Shown piece by piece: positions 1 through 12,206 of a stretch of 64,000 nucleotides of DNA. The stretch's first letter is position 1. Each line of letters starts with the position of its first letter. Position numbers and translations under genes: made by a program. The stretch is from Prochilodus magdalenae. Its lineage: Eukaryota; Chordata; Actinopteri; Characiformes; Prochilodontidae. The notes under the pieces were generated by a model that was given only the letters and a program-made list of their open reading frames with translations, was not told where the DNA came from and ran no database searches. The DNA is taken from positions 866,001 to 930,000 of the forward strand of contig JAMWET010000947.1 of NCBI GenBank assembly GCA_024036415.1, in the 5' to 3' direction.

Positions 1-389
1 TCACACCCTCATTAACACAAGGTCACCCCAGGGATAACACAGACAGAGAAAAAGGGAGGGAGACAAAGAGGAGGCAGGCAGAGAAAAACTTTGGGGGGGT
101 TTGTGGATGCCTGTCAATCAGAAGGATGGATAGACTGTATAAAGTGGCAGAACCAGACAGTCAATAAAAGAACTGGTTGTTCTCTCCGAGTAAACTATGG
201 GCAGCATAAAGGCAGTGTTCTCCCGTTCTTTGTTTGGGTTCAGAGAAATGAAAACTTTAGGTAGTCTAGAAGCTTTACTTACATATAATTTCTTTGATCT
301 TCTAAACCATCGTTCTCATTGACCCATTGGCGCTTTCTAAACTGGCTGTTTAACCTCTAGTCTAGGCTTAATTAGGCTTATTAGCCAGG
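1..389. other. no gene seen (left edge)
   Basis: No open frame, RNA gene or recognisable repeat family can be supported here. The sequence is mixed-composition, non-coding looking, with a short G run near position 95. Confidence 0.5.
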
Positions 390-1060
390 TACCCATCTTA
401 GGAGATATTGTGTAAGTACTAACTAACAATTAACTACCAAGAATATTCAGTAACCTCTGCGAATTATTTGGTACTTATTATGAATTTATCAGTAATTATC
501 ATGAGTACTTTTGTAACTACTAAGTATTTTTCAGTACATACCATTCATTATCCAGCAACTAATGTGTATTTTCAGCAACTACTATTAATTATCCAGTAAG
601 TACAATTAATTATACAAGAACCAGGAACTAGCCAACGACTACTGTGTTGTTTTAGTACCTACTATGAATTATCCAGTAGTTGCAATTCATTATCCAGGAA
701 ACATAATGAATTATTCAGTAACTACTATAATTAACCAGTACCTATTATGAATTATTCATGGAAGGTACTGAATAATTCATAATCAGTACCTATTATGAAT
801 TATTCAGTACCTATTATGAATTATTCATGGAAGGTACTGAATAATTCATAATAGGTATCGATTATGAATTATTCAGTACCTTCCATGAATTATCCAGTAA
901 CTACAATTAATGTCCAGGAACATAATGAATTATCCAGTAATTACTATAAATTCATCAGTACCTGTTATGACTGATCCGGTACACACAATGCATTATCTTA
1001 TGTGTTTTTTTTTTGTTTTTTTTTTGGTAACCACTATGAATTACACAGTAGTCACTGTGA
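390..1060. repeat. AT-rich degenerate minisatellite (~21 bp unit) with perfect hairpins
   Basis: A diverged tandem repeat of about 21 bases, roughly CCAGTAACTACTATGAATTAT, is repeated across this stretch with many substitutions. Part of it is inverted: arms at 744-758 and 769-783 are perfect 15-base complements, and arms at 810-827 and 838-855 are perfect 18-base complements with a 10-base loop. A T-rich run follows near 1005-1026. No coding potential. Confidence 0.75.
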
Positions 1061-1922
1061 AACTTATATTTATTTATGTTACGTAATTTTGTTAACCCAC
1101 AATCAGGTCATCGAAGTCTAGCAGGTTAACGAACAGTCAACGAAAATATGGTATGCAAATGAGCTTCTTCTTCCATGATGTTCAGTCCACAACCAATACT
1201 TTGTTAATAAACGTATGCCATTCTCTTTGACAGTGAAGCCTCTGAAATGCATTTCACCAAATAAATCAGAAGCACACCTGCAGCACCTCCTTAGTCAGTG
1301 CTTCTTCTACTTTGGCAGAGAACAGTGAATTGGCTATTCTGGTCACACTATATGCAGTCTCCAGCACTGGACACAACTAATGGCTCCATGTATCAAAGTA
1401 ATGTTTTATGGCTGTTACTGCAGTTTAGTGTGATTGACTGAGGTGCTATTAATAATCGGCACAATCACGCTTTTGGTGTTTCATTCTTCATTGGTTATGG
1501 CTGATGTTATAATTTAGTTCTGTTTGGTTCCTGTTAATTGCTTCAGCCAAGGAGTGTGCACCGCATGTCATCCCCAGAAATTACATTAACCCCCTTATAA
1601 ATCACATTACCTCTGCTCGGCACAAGATGCTTTTATAGTGCTTTTATCAACCCATCATTAAATAGGCTGCGGACGTGACAGCTCTGCTCATCTGATAAAC
1701 TGTGACGCCTTGCCCAGGTTAAGGAAGACATGCATCAGCTTGCTATTAAAAAGTATTACATTTCTTGTTCCTATTTTTAACAAACCCTCTGTCATTACTG
1801 CACTGCTTTGATCAAAATGAATGTTCTTGGTTTAGGAAGCTTGATCTGTAACAGGATTGTTAAGCGTTGATGCGTGCGCAGTGTATTCAAAATATATAAG
1901 GGGGTCAAAAGGGATTGTTGAT
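1061..1922. other. no gene seen
   Basis: Unique-looking non-coding sequence between the AT minisatellite and the first mobile element. I recognise no exon, RNA or repeat family in it. Confidence 0.4.
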
Positions 1923-2688
1923 GTATATCGTCGCTGTCCAAAGAAAAACATCTCCATTTTTGTTTCTTTTTACTTTAATGCCTCATTTGATCACATGAGC
2001 TGCTATATGAGATGTTTATACCGTGTGGACATTTCATCAATCAATCAATCAATCAATGTTTATTTGTATAGCGCTTTTTATAACAAACGTTGTCTCAAAG
2101 CAGCTTCACAGAGAATCAGTTTGTTATATATAAGAAAAGGAAAGAAAAAAAAACACAAAGTTAATGTACAGACATTTGAGGGTGAAGGGGTGGGGAAAAA
2201 CCGGGTCCAAGCCCCCCTTGAGCAAGCCAAGAGTGCTTGGCGAGGAAAAACTCCTGTAAGAAGGAAATAAACCACCTCGATGCAGAACCGGCGAGGCAAC
2301 AGTGGGGCGGGAGGCGGAACCCAACCTCCTCTATTGCCCTCCCGTGACTGAACACGAAAAGACAGAACTAACAGGAGAAGAACATCAATTGGATCCAGTC
2401 TGATTAGTCCAGGAGGGAGTAACTGCAAGATGGAGCCGACCCATAGATAGAGTTCATGATCAGAGCCAGACGCTGGTCAGCGTAAAGGTTATGGTCATGC
2501 CGGGTGATGAAACAGGGCAGGAGACCCACGGTGGCGCTGATGCTCAGGTGCCTGGGGGGTTCTGATGTGACATGAAGAGTGGACCAACAGAAATGGCCCA
2601 AAGCTGCTTGGAAAAATTTCTGGTTCCATTGATTTCTATTCAAATTAAGATACCTGTTTTTCTTTGGACAGCGACGGTACGTATATAC
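1923..2688. mobile_element. MITE with TGTCCAAAGAAAAACA termini, copy 1 (split by a nested insertion)
   Basis: Both ends carry the same inverted terminus: TGTCCAAAGAAAAACA on the left at 1935 and its complement on the right ending near 2672, extended outward by a CGTCGC/TATAT stretch. The internal sequence matches two other copies in this window (29912 and 33222), including the shared phrase ACCAACAGAAATGGCCCA. This copy is about 500 bases longer because a retroposon sits inside it. There is no coding capacity, so it is a non-autonomous DNA element; a TA target would fit Tc1/mariner, but the superfamily is inference. Confidence 0.75.
2036..2570 (-). mobile_element. non-LTR retroposon 3' fragment nested in the MITE
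   Basis: Read on the minus strand this ends in the fish retroposon tail: AAGCTGCTTTGAGACAACG, then AGCGCTATACAAATAAA, then an (ATTG)n run, seen on the plus strand as repeated TCAA at 2036-2057. It interrupts the MITE that appears unbroken at 29912 and 33222, which sets its approximate borders. Open frames on either strand here are chance frames in repeat DNA. The exact family (SINE or truncated LINE) is not resolved. Confidence 0.65.
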
Positions 2689-2699
2689 TGTATGAGCTT

Positions 2700-3824
2700 A
2701 CTTACTATACGGACATGAACTTAAGGGACATCCCATTTTCAATCCATAGGATCTGTGATAGATCTGTGAAACCTATTGCAGCTTTCACAGATCTAACTCT
2801 TCTGGGAAGACTTTCCACAAGGTTTGGGAATGTGTTTATGGGAATTTCTGACCATTCTTCCATAAGCATATTGTGAGGTCAGACACTGATGTTGGACGAG
2901 AAGGCCTGGCTCACAGTCTCATCTCTAATTCATTGCAAAGGTGTTCTATCGGGTTGAGGTGCAGGCCAGTCAAGTTCTTCCACACCAGACTCACTCAACC
3001 ATGTCTTTATGGACCTTGCTTTGTGCACCGGTGTGCAGTCATGTTGGAACAGGAAGGGGCCGTCCCCAAACTGTTCCCAAAAAAGTTGGGAGCATGAAAT
3101 TGTCCTTGATCTCTTGGTCTGCTAAAGCATTAACAGTTCCTTTCACTGGAACTAATGGGCCGAGTCCAACTCCCAAAAAACAACCCCACACCATAATCCC
3201 CCTCCACCAAACTTTAGACTTGGCACAATGCAGTAGGACAAGTTTGGTTCTCCTGGCAACCGCCAAACCCAGATTGGTCCAGTGTCCGGTGACAGTGTGC
3301 TTTACACCACTGCATTCAACGCTTCACATTGTGCTGGGTGATGTAAGGCTTGGATGCAGCTGCTTGGCCATGGAAAAATATTCCATGAAGCTCTCTATGC
3401 ACTGAGCTTGATCTAATCTAAAGACCACATGAAGTTTGGAGGTCTGTAACGGCTGGCTCTGCAGAATGTTGGTGACCTCTGTGCACTATGCGCCTCAGCA
3501 TCCAATAATCCTGCTCTGTCATTTTACGGGTCCCACCGTTTCATAGCTGAGTTGCTGTTTTTCCCAAGCACTTCCTCTTTGTTATAACACCACAGCTAGT
3601 TGACTGTGGAATATTTAGTAGCAAGGAAATTTAGGACTGGACTTTCACAGGTGGCATACTATCATGGTACCATACTGGAATTCACTGACCCATTCACTCA
3701 GCAATGTCTGTAAAGCAGTCTGCATGCCTAGGTGCTTGGTTTTATACATCTGTGGCCATGAAAGTGATTGGAACACCTGGATTTAATGATCTAGATACTT
3801 TTGGCAATACAGTGTATATGCTTA
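2700..3824 (-). mobile_element. degenerate Tc1-like transposon
   Basis: The whole stretch reads as the reverse complement of a common fish Tc1-like element. The right border is a CAATACAGTGTA end near 3824, and the left part carries the ACATCCCATT... flank seen in this family. Internal deletions and many substitutions leave no intact transposase. Tc1 elements move by cut-and-paste at TA using a DD34E enzyme; this copy is dead. Confidence 0.75.
2873..3660 (-). pseudogene. Tc1-like transposase relic
   Basis: On the minus strand the open stretch 3039-3266 contains [20 protein letters not shown], the catalytic-core region of fish Tc1 transposases that surrounds the second part of the DDE domain. 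Further homologous DNA continues on both sides but in shifted frames with stops. About a third of a normal 340-residue transposase is readable in pieces. The DDE catalytic residues cannot all be located, so it is inactive. Confidence 0.75.
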
Positions 3825-4539
3825 GTGACTTTACATTGAAAGAATGTATAGAAAACCTTCAGAACATGTTCTAAGGATCCGGACAGATGGCGAGTATTAT
3901 TAATAACAATAAAAATAATAATAATAACAATATAATGATGATGGTAAACATGTTAGGAGTTGAGGAAATTCAATACAGATCTAGATCCCGTTTGACAACA
4001 GAATCAAAAGTCAACTGTCAGTTTTCTTACCAGTCTTTGATTATGCTAAAAGAGAAGGAAGTGCCGCGACACACTGTAACTGAGAGCCCTTCTCTTCATT
4101 TAGGAAACAGTGATTAAATAACAGCGCTAGTGATTAAAAACAGCCAGAAAAGCGGGCCTTTCAGCTTACATGCTTTCATCTGCATATATCAGTGCTAGAT
4201 ACAAAGCAACAATGATGACATTTTAGCAGTCATCTAATGAGAGAACACAATCATCTCAGTCAATCGCCATTAGGCTGCTTCACTGAATATGGTAATCAGG
4301 CAGCATTTTCATAAAATGCTACTCCATTAGCTTTAAAGTCACTAGCTATTACATCACCCTACAAAACTTTGGGAGTATTTGTCTGTTTTAAACAGAGCAG
4401 ATGTGGGCAGAGTAGCCTAAACCCACAGTCAAGTGTATAATGACTTTCCTAATGCACCTGTCAAGTAAAAGTAAAGTACAAAAGTACCAGAGGTCGGAGT
4501 TCACAACTGCAGCCCTCAGATGGACCTGCACTGTACGAC
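3825..4539. other. no gene seen; AT microsatellite and short repeat scrap
   Basis: A short (TAA)n/(TAATAAC) run lies at 3895-3945. Around 4462-4492 the CAAGTAAAAGTAAAGTACAA stretch resembles the edge of a fish hAT-like repeat also seen at 44625. Nothing coding is supported. Confidence 0.4.
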
Positions 4540-4870
4540 TTTTAATTTAAGATTTAAATCCCCTTATTAGTCCCACAGTGGGGAAATTTATTCTCCGCAT
4601 TTAACCCATCCGTGAAGTGAAAGACCCACAAACACACTCACTAGTGAGCACACACACTAGGGGGCAGTGAGCACACTTACCCGGAGCGGTGGGCAGCCCT
4701 ATCCATGGCACCCGGGGAGCAGTTGGGGGTTAGGTGCCTTGCTCAAGGGCACCTCAGTCGTTACTGTCAGTTCAGGGAATCGAACCGGCAACCCTCCGGT
4801 CACAAGGCTGGTTCCCTAACCTCCAGCCCACGACTGCCCTAGCGGACCTTCTAGCGGATATTGAAAACTG
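4540..4870. repeat. dispersed fish repeat fragment
   Basis: The sequence from CCCACAGTGGGGAAATTTAT through the caaccctccggtcacaaggctgg region matches, from memory of fish genomes, a very widespread interspersed repeat containing the phrases 'cattTAACCCATCCGTG' and 'GTGCCTTGCTCAAGGGCACC'. I cannot assign the family. It has no open frame. Confidence 0.6.
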
Positions 4871-5284
4871 AAAGCATCACATGTAATATACATCTTTTAC
4901 AGAAGCTGTTCCTTTGTCTCCCAAGCAGCTCCTCCGTCTCCTCGGCCTGCATGCCTGTTTCGAAAAGTAAATACTACTGGACAGTTTCCAATCACCTTTG
5001 AGCTCAATCAAATAACGATTGGCTAGATTCTCCTCTCAGACAACCAGATCAAGCTCCTGACCTGGAAAATCCCATCATACTGTGAAAATTGTTGGAAGGG
5101 GCCTATTGGGGTTAAAATTGATCAGAAAATTATGCAGTTCAAGCTTAATTTAAGCCATCCATGGTTCTCAGCCCAAGAGGGCGTAATTGGTCAAGCTCAC
5201 TCTAGATGGGTAGGATGTGCTTCACATTTGTCTCATCAAATAGTATGACCCTAACCAACATCTCTCTGCATTGGCGAACAGAGA
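4871..5284. other. no gene seen
   Basis: Unique-looking non-coding DNA between a dispersed repeat and the 24-bp minisatellite. Confidence 0.4.
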
Positions 5285-6351
5285 AGCTGCTCTTTCTCCC
5301 TCAGTGACTGTGCTTCTTTTTCTCTCCCTCAGTAAATGTGCTGCTCTCTCCCTCAGTGACTGTGCCTCTCTTTTTCCCTAAGTGACTGTGTCCCTCTTTC
5401 TCCCTTAAGTGTCTGCACTGCTCTCTCCCTTAGAGACTATGCTGCTCTCTCTTCCTCAGTAAATATGCTGCTCTCTGTCTCTCAATAACTGTGCTGTTCT
5501 GCTTCGCTCCAGTCTCCTCAGTGACTGTGTTTGCTGTCTCTCCCGTACATTGCTGCTATAAGTGTTCTCTTACCCTCAGTTATTGTGGTTGTCGCTCCCT
5601 CAGTGACTGTGTTCTCCTCTCACTCTCTGTGACTCTCCAGCTCTCTTCTCAGTGAGGACTCTCTGCGCTCTCTCTGACTGTTTGTGACTGTCCTCGTGCT
5701 TTTTACCTCATGTCCTTTCTCCTGACCTGTCCTGAATCTTGTGGCTTTCCTGCTCAGTGACTGTCCTGCTCTTTCTGTGACTCTCCTGCTCTCTCTCTCT
5801 CTCTGTGACAGTCCAGCTTTCTCTCTCAGTGACTGTCCTGCTCTTTCTGTGACTGTTCTGCTCTCTCTCTCTCTCTGTGAATGTCCTGCTTTCGCTCTCA
5901 GTGACTGTCCTGCTCTTTCTGTGACTGTTCTGCTCTCTCTCTCTCTCTGTGAATGTCCTGCTTTCGCTCTCAGTGACTGTCCTGCTTTCTCCCTCAGTGA
6001 CTGGGCTGTTCTCTCTTTCTCAGTGACTGTGCTGTTCTCTCTCCCTCAGTGACTGTCCTGCTTTCGCTCTCAGTGACTGTCCTGCTTTCTCCCTCAGTGA
6101 CTGTGCTGTTCTCTCTCCCTCAGTGACTGTCCTGCTCTCTCTCCTCTCTCAGTGATCTGTTCCTGCTCCTTTCTATTTCTCAGTGACTGTCCTGCTCTTT
6201 CTGTGACTGTCCTGTTCTCTCTCTGTGGCTGTCCTGCTTTCTCTCTCAGTGACTGTCCTGCTTTCTCCCTCAGTGACTGTCCTTTTCTCTCTCTCTGTGG
6301 CTTTCCTGCTTTCTCTCTCAGTGACTGTCCTGCTCTTTCTGTGACTGTCCT

Positions 6352-6395
<44 letters not shown>

Positions 6396-7246
6396 GACTG
6401 TCCTGCTCTTCTCTCAGTCTGTCTGCTCTCAGTGACTGTCCTGCTTTCTCCCTCAGTGACTGTGCTGTTCTCTCTCCTTCAGTGACTGTCCTGCTCTCTC
6501 CCTCAGTGACTGTCCTGCTCTCTCCCTCAGTGACTGTTCTGCTTTCTCCCTCAGTGATCGTCCTGCTCTCTCCCTCAGTGACTGTCCTGCTCTCTCCCTC
6601 AGTGACTGTCCTGCTCTCTCCCTCAGTGACTGTCCTGCTCTCTCCCTCAGTGACTGTCCTGCTCTCTCCCTCAGTGACTGTCCTGCTCTCTCCCTCAGTG
6701 ACTGTCCTGCTCTCTCCCTCAGTGACTGTCCTGCTCTCTCCCTCAGTGACTGTGCTGTTCTCTTTTTCCCAGTGACTGTTCTGCTTTCTCCCTCAGTGAT
6801 CGTCCTGCTCTCTCCCTCAGTGACTGTCCTGCTCTCTCCCTCAGTGACTGTCCTGCTCTCTCCCTCAGTGACTGTCCTGCTGTCTCCCTCAGTGACTGTG
6901 CTGTTCTCTCTTTCTCAGTGACTGTGCTGCTCTCTCTTTCTCAATGACGGTCCTGCTGTCTCCCTCATTGACTGTCTTGCTTTTCCCTCAGTGACTGTGC
7001 TGTTCTCGCTGTCTCAGTGAATGTCTCGCTTTTCCCTCAGTGACTGTCCTGCTTTCTCTGTCATAGTGACTGTCCCGCTCTCTGTCTTAGTGATTGTCCT
7101 GCTCTCTCTCTCACTTTAACTGTCCTGCTTTCTCCCTTACTGACTGTCATGCTCTCTCTCAGTGACTAAACTGCTCCATCTCTTCCTGATTGTGCTGCTT
7201 TCTCCGCTTCAGTGACTGCACTGTTCATTCTCCCTCAGTGACTATG
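5285..7246. repeat. 24-bp CT-rich minisatellite
   Basis: Tandem copies of the 24-base unit TGACTGTCCTGCTCTCTCCCTCAG (split here only for description: TGACTGTCCTG then CTCTCTCCCTCAG). Copies are near-perfect at about 6475-6755 and again at 6785-6890, and degenerate toward both ends. Around 5837-5981 a 72-base (three-unit) block is itself repeated. Because 24 is a multiple of 3, one frame stays open and gives a meaningless SPSVTVLL octapeptide repeat; this is not a gene. Confidence 0.9.
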
Positions 7247-7388
<142 letters not shown>

Positions 7389-7549
7389 TGTCAGTAACTG
7401 TGGCGGCTTCTGGAACTAAACTGCTGCCGGGATTGAGGCTGAGGCTGAAGCTCAGACTTTGACATTTTGTTGCGACCTACTGGCCTTTGACACAGGTATA
7501 CAGCCAACATCAATGGGGGATAATACAGTCTTACCTCACAGAATAAGAT

Positions 7550-8040
7550 TCACTTAGTAGACTTTAGTTTGGTATACTCTCTAGCCTTCTCATGTGCCTT
7601 CCTCCACATTTCCTGATGCAGGGCTAATCCTTAATTACTCCTGTGGTCAACCAGCTTCTGACCCAGCAAAGCATTCACAGGAACACTGCAACCTTCAGTA
7701 AACTCTTTTTTAAAATTCCACCCCTGATCGGAATGCAGCCTCTCTGGGACCCCAAATTTCATGAACCACACCTTAAGCAGGATTTTTCAGCTTACTAGCC
7801 AGCAGTGTAGGCTTTCTGGCCATGTGTAAGAAATGCTTAGGCAAACTCGTTAAAGACGTTACCACCCAGACAGTTCTACTGTATATCCATCTGCTGCTGG
7901 CCCCAGAAGTCTGCAGCCACCACTTTGAGAGGTTTTGAGGCAGTAAAGGTTTTCAGTGGTGGGTGAACTCCTGGTTAAGGCATTTCAGAATACTTTAAGA
8001 ATCCATCTGTGGCATTTCTTGACCTAGTTTTCCACAACGT
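7550..8040 (-). pseudogene. Ty3/gypsy-type integrase relic
   Basis: Reading the minus strand from about 7790 downward gives FGVPERLHSDQGWNF, which is the hallmark central segment of the integrase core of Ty3/gypsy retrotransposons, with the second catalytic aspartate in HSDQG. Upstream on the same strand, 7850-8000, pieces resembling KPLKVVAADF and a VFNEFA-like stretch match the start of the same core domain, but frameshifts and stops break it. Only this part of a pol polyprotein of over 1000 residues is recognisable. I see no LTRs nearby. Confidence 0.65.
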
Positions 8041-11000
8041 GTTAGATTACATTCTACACTGATCAATTCACCAATAGCCTGACCTTGTTCTACAACCACA
8101 GGGTGTCACAGCCAGTGTCAAATATGGTAATGAGTGCCATGTGTTTTCATGCACTGTGTTTCAGTTACAATGCTCCTAAACTTTACATTTCTGTTACTAT
8201 GTCTGCAATCCTTAAATGATCAAATTGTGGTTTCATCCCACTCTTCAGTGAGAGTGCATTGTAGTTTACCCTTAACAAACGTAGCCTGCCAGTCTTCACC
8301 ATTACCAATCTTAACCACTGTAATAATACTATATTCTGAATTAGCTAGCTGCCAAACCCCACTCCTGGCTCCAACTGTAAGTGTAGGCAAAGGTTAGGGT
8401 TAGGGTTAGGGTGAAGGCTAAACACAAGAAACACAAAATATATGTAATTTACATTTAGCGATGATGTTGATGCTCATCAGCACTCAAACCTTTCAAATGC
8501 TTAAACTACCTTCAAGACAATACATATGCACAGAATGCACTCTTCATAACAAAGTGCGCATTGTAATCAGCACAACACTGTTTATACAAATTTATACAAA
8601 TATTAATAACTAGTTGATGACAAAATGTTGACCGAAATATGATAACAGGTGAAAGTAGACATGAAAAACTACTATTACTTGGAAAGCCAGATGTCCCCAA
8701 ACCTGTGAATGAAGTGAATGTATCTTGGACCATGTAATAAGAAGAAAAATAAGAAAAATAAGCCATCAGTGGATCCTTGTCTGCACTCCACAAACTCCTA
8801 TGCACCCCCCAAAACTCCCTACACCCCACCTCACTCCAGCAGGTGCCAACCAGAGGAGACAGCATAAGGAAAAACCACAAGGCTCCTCTGGCCATTCTTG
8901 CTTATGCCTAAGGCCACATCCAGCCCCTAATCCGCTATCCTATTTCAAAATTCAAGCAAGCTGACTGAATCAATAGAGTTGTTAAGGTAGCTGAGTAATC
9001 TCCATTAAGCCCACCCTATAACCACGTTTGCACTTAATGCTTGAGCAGTTCTAAAAGTGCTCTTTATCTGTTAATGCCAGTTGTGATGATGGGTTGTCCT
9101 GAACACCAAATCACCAGCAAAACTTCAGCTGAATCACTGATTAACGTGGTGCTTTTAGAACATAGTGTTACTCATACAGCACATATTGTAGTGCCCACAT
9201 ACTTTCTTTCCATACGAACCACAGAAATTACCACAGAGAAATCATTCCGGGTTGATTCCAAAGGGAAATGGCATTCGATTCATGCGTCACCGTGGGCTGA
9301 CGACTGGAATCGAGACCAGACTGACCTTAAGCTAGCCCTAAACCTCCTGTTCCATTCAGCTCCAACCTGACTGCGCTGACAGATTACAGCACAACCAGTC
9401 AATACCCTGCTCCATTAGCACTGTTTGTTTCTCTCACTCTCTGTCTTTCTCTCTCTATCTCTCTCTGTCTTTTTGTTTCTTTCTGTCTACATCGCTCTCT
9501 CACATTCACATTTGGATGTTGTTACCGGGCACAAGGTTTGGTAAAAATCGTATTTTTAAAAGATTTTCCTGATGTGTCCAGAACGAATACTTGTAACCGT
9601 TTTTCATTTTAGCATAACGTTGACTAGTCACAAAATTCAGATTTATGATCCATACAGACACTCATATCTTCCAATGTATATTGATTTGTTTACATGTTGG
9701 ACACCCATGTTTAAATTACAGTCAAGATCAGAATGGATAATCATTTTTATGCCACTTGAAATAAAGACTGCAATATATACATACAAATATATACAGTTTT
9801 ATAGTCAACAGCACTTCTAAATACATGTTCACTTAAAACCATATGTGTAACAAGCCACATTAAAAAAACTGGTTCTGGTACTGGTATAGAGGCACCTTGA
9901 CTGACAGAACCGTTACAACAAATGCACATGTTTTACTTATCAGCTATAGTTTATATTTGATATTTACTCAGGTATACAACAAAATAACAGCTTATATTAC
10001 AAGACTGAGGCGGCTCACTGGGAGTATTATCCTGACTGTGTGTGTGTTTTTACTGCTTTTCACAGGAACCATGCTGCAAATCGCTCTGCCAGCACTTTTC
10101 ATTCATTAAAATACGGTTAGGGAAATGCTATGGTTGATGTAACCTAAGGGGGCTGCTGCTAACACCAAATACCCACTGCCACATTCCTTTGGCCCTGAAG
10201 AATTGTACTGAATTCTATTTTGACAATTTCATGCCCGAAACCATCGCATAGTCATGACCTTTCATAGATCAGCTTACTGAAGTGTTACATATTATTGATA
10301 TGAAACTTTTAAGCAGCATTTCTCTGAACCGTAGTGCAAGGCAGGCCAGCAGCTGTGTACAGTGTCTGCATTTCAGGTCCTATATGGGATGGGAGTTTAA
10401 TTGTCTACCATGGCCAAGCTATTTACAATTCACACAAATACTTTTTGCTCGTTCTTCATGAAATGCGGATATTAGAGGATTCCTTGCTGTAGTTTTATAG
10501 TGACTACTTCAACAGACACATTTGCCTGAAATGCTCTGGTCAGTTTACAGCATGTACTTTCTTTCAGTGATGTGTCTGAAAGCACCTTACAAATCAAACA
10601 TCAGTTCTTAATTATGCTGGTAGTTAATCTGACGCATTAAGACTTCAGTTTGTATCTTGAAGGCCTGACCAATGAGAGAGCTTGCTAGACTGTGTATACT
10701 AAATGTCATATCTACTGCTGCTATTTCCCCTCCATACCTACAAAGGTTGCCATCACTTGAATTTTAAGCCTTGTGTTCACACCTGTTTTCAATCAGCGGC
10801 CATTTTGTGAACTTAAGGCCCCAGTTTGCGGAATGTCTTCACAAAGGATTGCATTGGTGTGATCTGCAACTCTGAGTGTGTGTATTCCTGTTTCCCTACT
10901 CTGGTTATGATTCCTTGCTGTGGGTTGTGGTTTTGGATCGTGTCTTTGTAACTTATGGCTTATTGGTAATATCGGTTTTCGGAAGGATCATGCTTTTGAC

Positions 11001-11979
11001 CTGGCTTGTTTTTGACCTTGAGTGTTGTCCAATAAATCTGCACTTGATTCCAAACTCTTGTCGTGGATCCCTGGTTGACCCCAAAATAACACAGAGAGTA
11101 AATCACAGACTGGATAAACTGATGTTGGGCCACTTTTCAGAATTGAATGAGTGTTACTTCAGTATTTACAAAGCTGAAATCCAGCATGCATGATAATTCC
11201 GGTAATCAGAAATTAAGTAAAAATTCCAGATGTGTCAGATGTTCCAGATTTTGCTGTGTTTATCTCTCAGTTTGTTAGAACCTCTCTGAAGAGGCTTTTC
11301 ACATCATTCATCGCAATCGCGTCTGGATTGGGAGCACGAGAGAGTCCCTGCGGTAATGCAAAGCAACGCTACAAGTAAACTGAAGCCACCAGCAGAGCGA
11401 CACACTGCACCCACAGCTCCGCAGCTCCCAGAAACTTCACTCAGAGAGAAGAATCTCTCCCTCACACACTCACTCAGAAAGAAGAGAGAATCATTTTAAT
11501 ATGAAATTTTAATGCCGGGTGTCGGAGACAGTCACAGTGTGAGTCCCCCTCTGCTCCCCCCCCCCCGGCTCCTCTCCTGCCCCCTCTGCTTCCTTCTCAT
11601 TTTCCTTTCATCAATAATACACTCTGTCCATCTGCATCTCTCTCTCCCCCCCCCTCTCCCCTTCGCACCGTCCCCTCTCTCCATCTCACTTCCTCTTGCC
11701 CGTTTCACATCCCTCTTATTTACAGCCATCTCTCCTCCGCTCCCCCCTCTGAAGGACTGAAGGCCCAGTATAGACCCATGTGCTCCCTCTGTTTATGCGT
11801 GCTGTGGTTATTTGTTATCATATGAGTGTGACAGAATCATACAGTCTGTTTCAGCCTCTCTCTCAGCTACTGGATTCATTTCACATCACCATACATCAGG
11901 TTAAACTGGCTGTTTTCATTTCAGAGGCAAAGTAAAGCGCTTCTCCCCAGCAGTCCTGGACATCCGTCTGATCATCTGA

Positions 11980-11980
<1 letters not shown>
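8041..11980. other. no gene seen; mixed non-coding DNA
   Basis: Contains a telomere-like triplet at 8393-8412, a short CT stretch near 9430-9500, and a segment around 10866-11060 ending in a CCAATAAATCTGCACTTG motif that resembles the polyadenylation end of a retroelement. The 11300-11760 stretch is C-rich with poly-C runs and a possible splice donor (CACAGTGTGAGT) near 11535, but no exon can be supported. Confidence 0.4.
8393..8412 (+). repeat. interstitial telomere-like repeat
   Basis: Three consecutive GGTTAG units, (TTAGGG)n type, in otherwise ordinary sequence. Too short to imply an old chromosome end. Confidence 0.7.

Positions 11981-12024
<44 letters not shown>
11981..12024. repeat. 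(TG)n microsatellite
   Basis: About 44 bases of pure TG dinucleotide. Confidence 0.95.
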
Positions 12025-12025
<1 letters not shown>

Positions 12026-12110
12026 TGATGAAACTAAATGAAATCTTCCACTCCAGCTACTAGTAATGTGACACATAAAGCAGTCCCAGAGGCCATCAGA
12101 CCGAAAGACG

Positions 12111-12111
<1 letters not shown>

Positions 12112-12199
<88 letters not shown>

Positions 12200-12206
12200 T
12201 CTCTCA
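12112..12206. repeat. (CT)n microsatellite
   Basis: About 95 bases of near-pure CT dinucleotide; the open frame across it is an artefact of the repeat. Confidence 0.95.

Noticed and set aside
5741..6775. Long open frames of a repeated SPSVTVLL peptide
   Set aside because: They come from a 24-base minisatellite whose period is divisible by three; there is no domain, promoter or splice context.
8393..8412. Ancient telomere fusion
   Set aside because: Only about three TTAGGG units; this occurs by chance or by repair.
11512..11760. Proline/serine-rich 82-codon frame, possibly a first exon
   Set aside because: Composition comes from poly-C and CT-rich DNA; a donor-like site alone does not make an exon.
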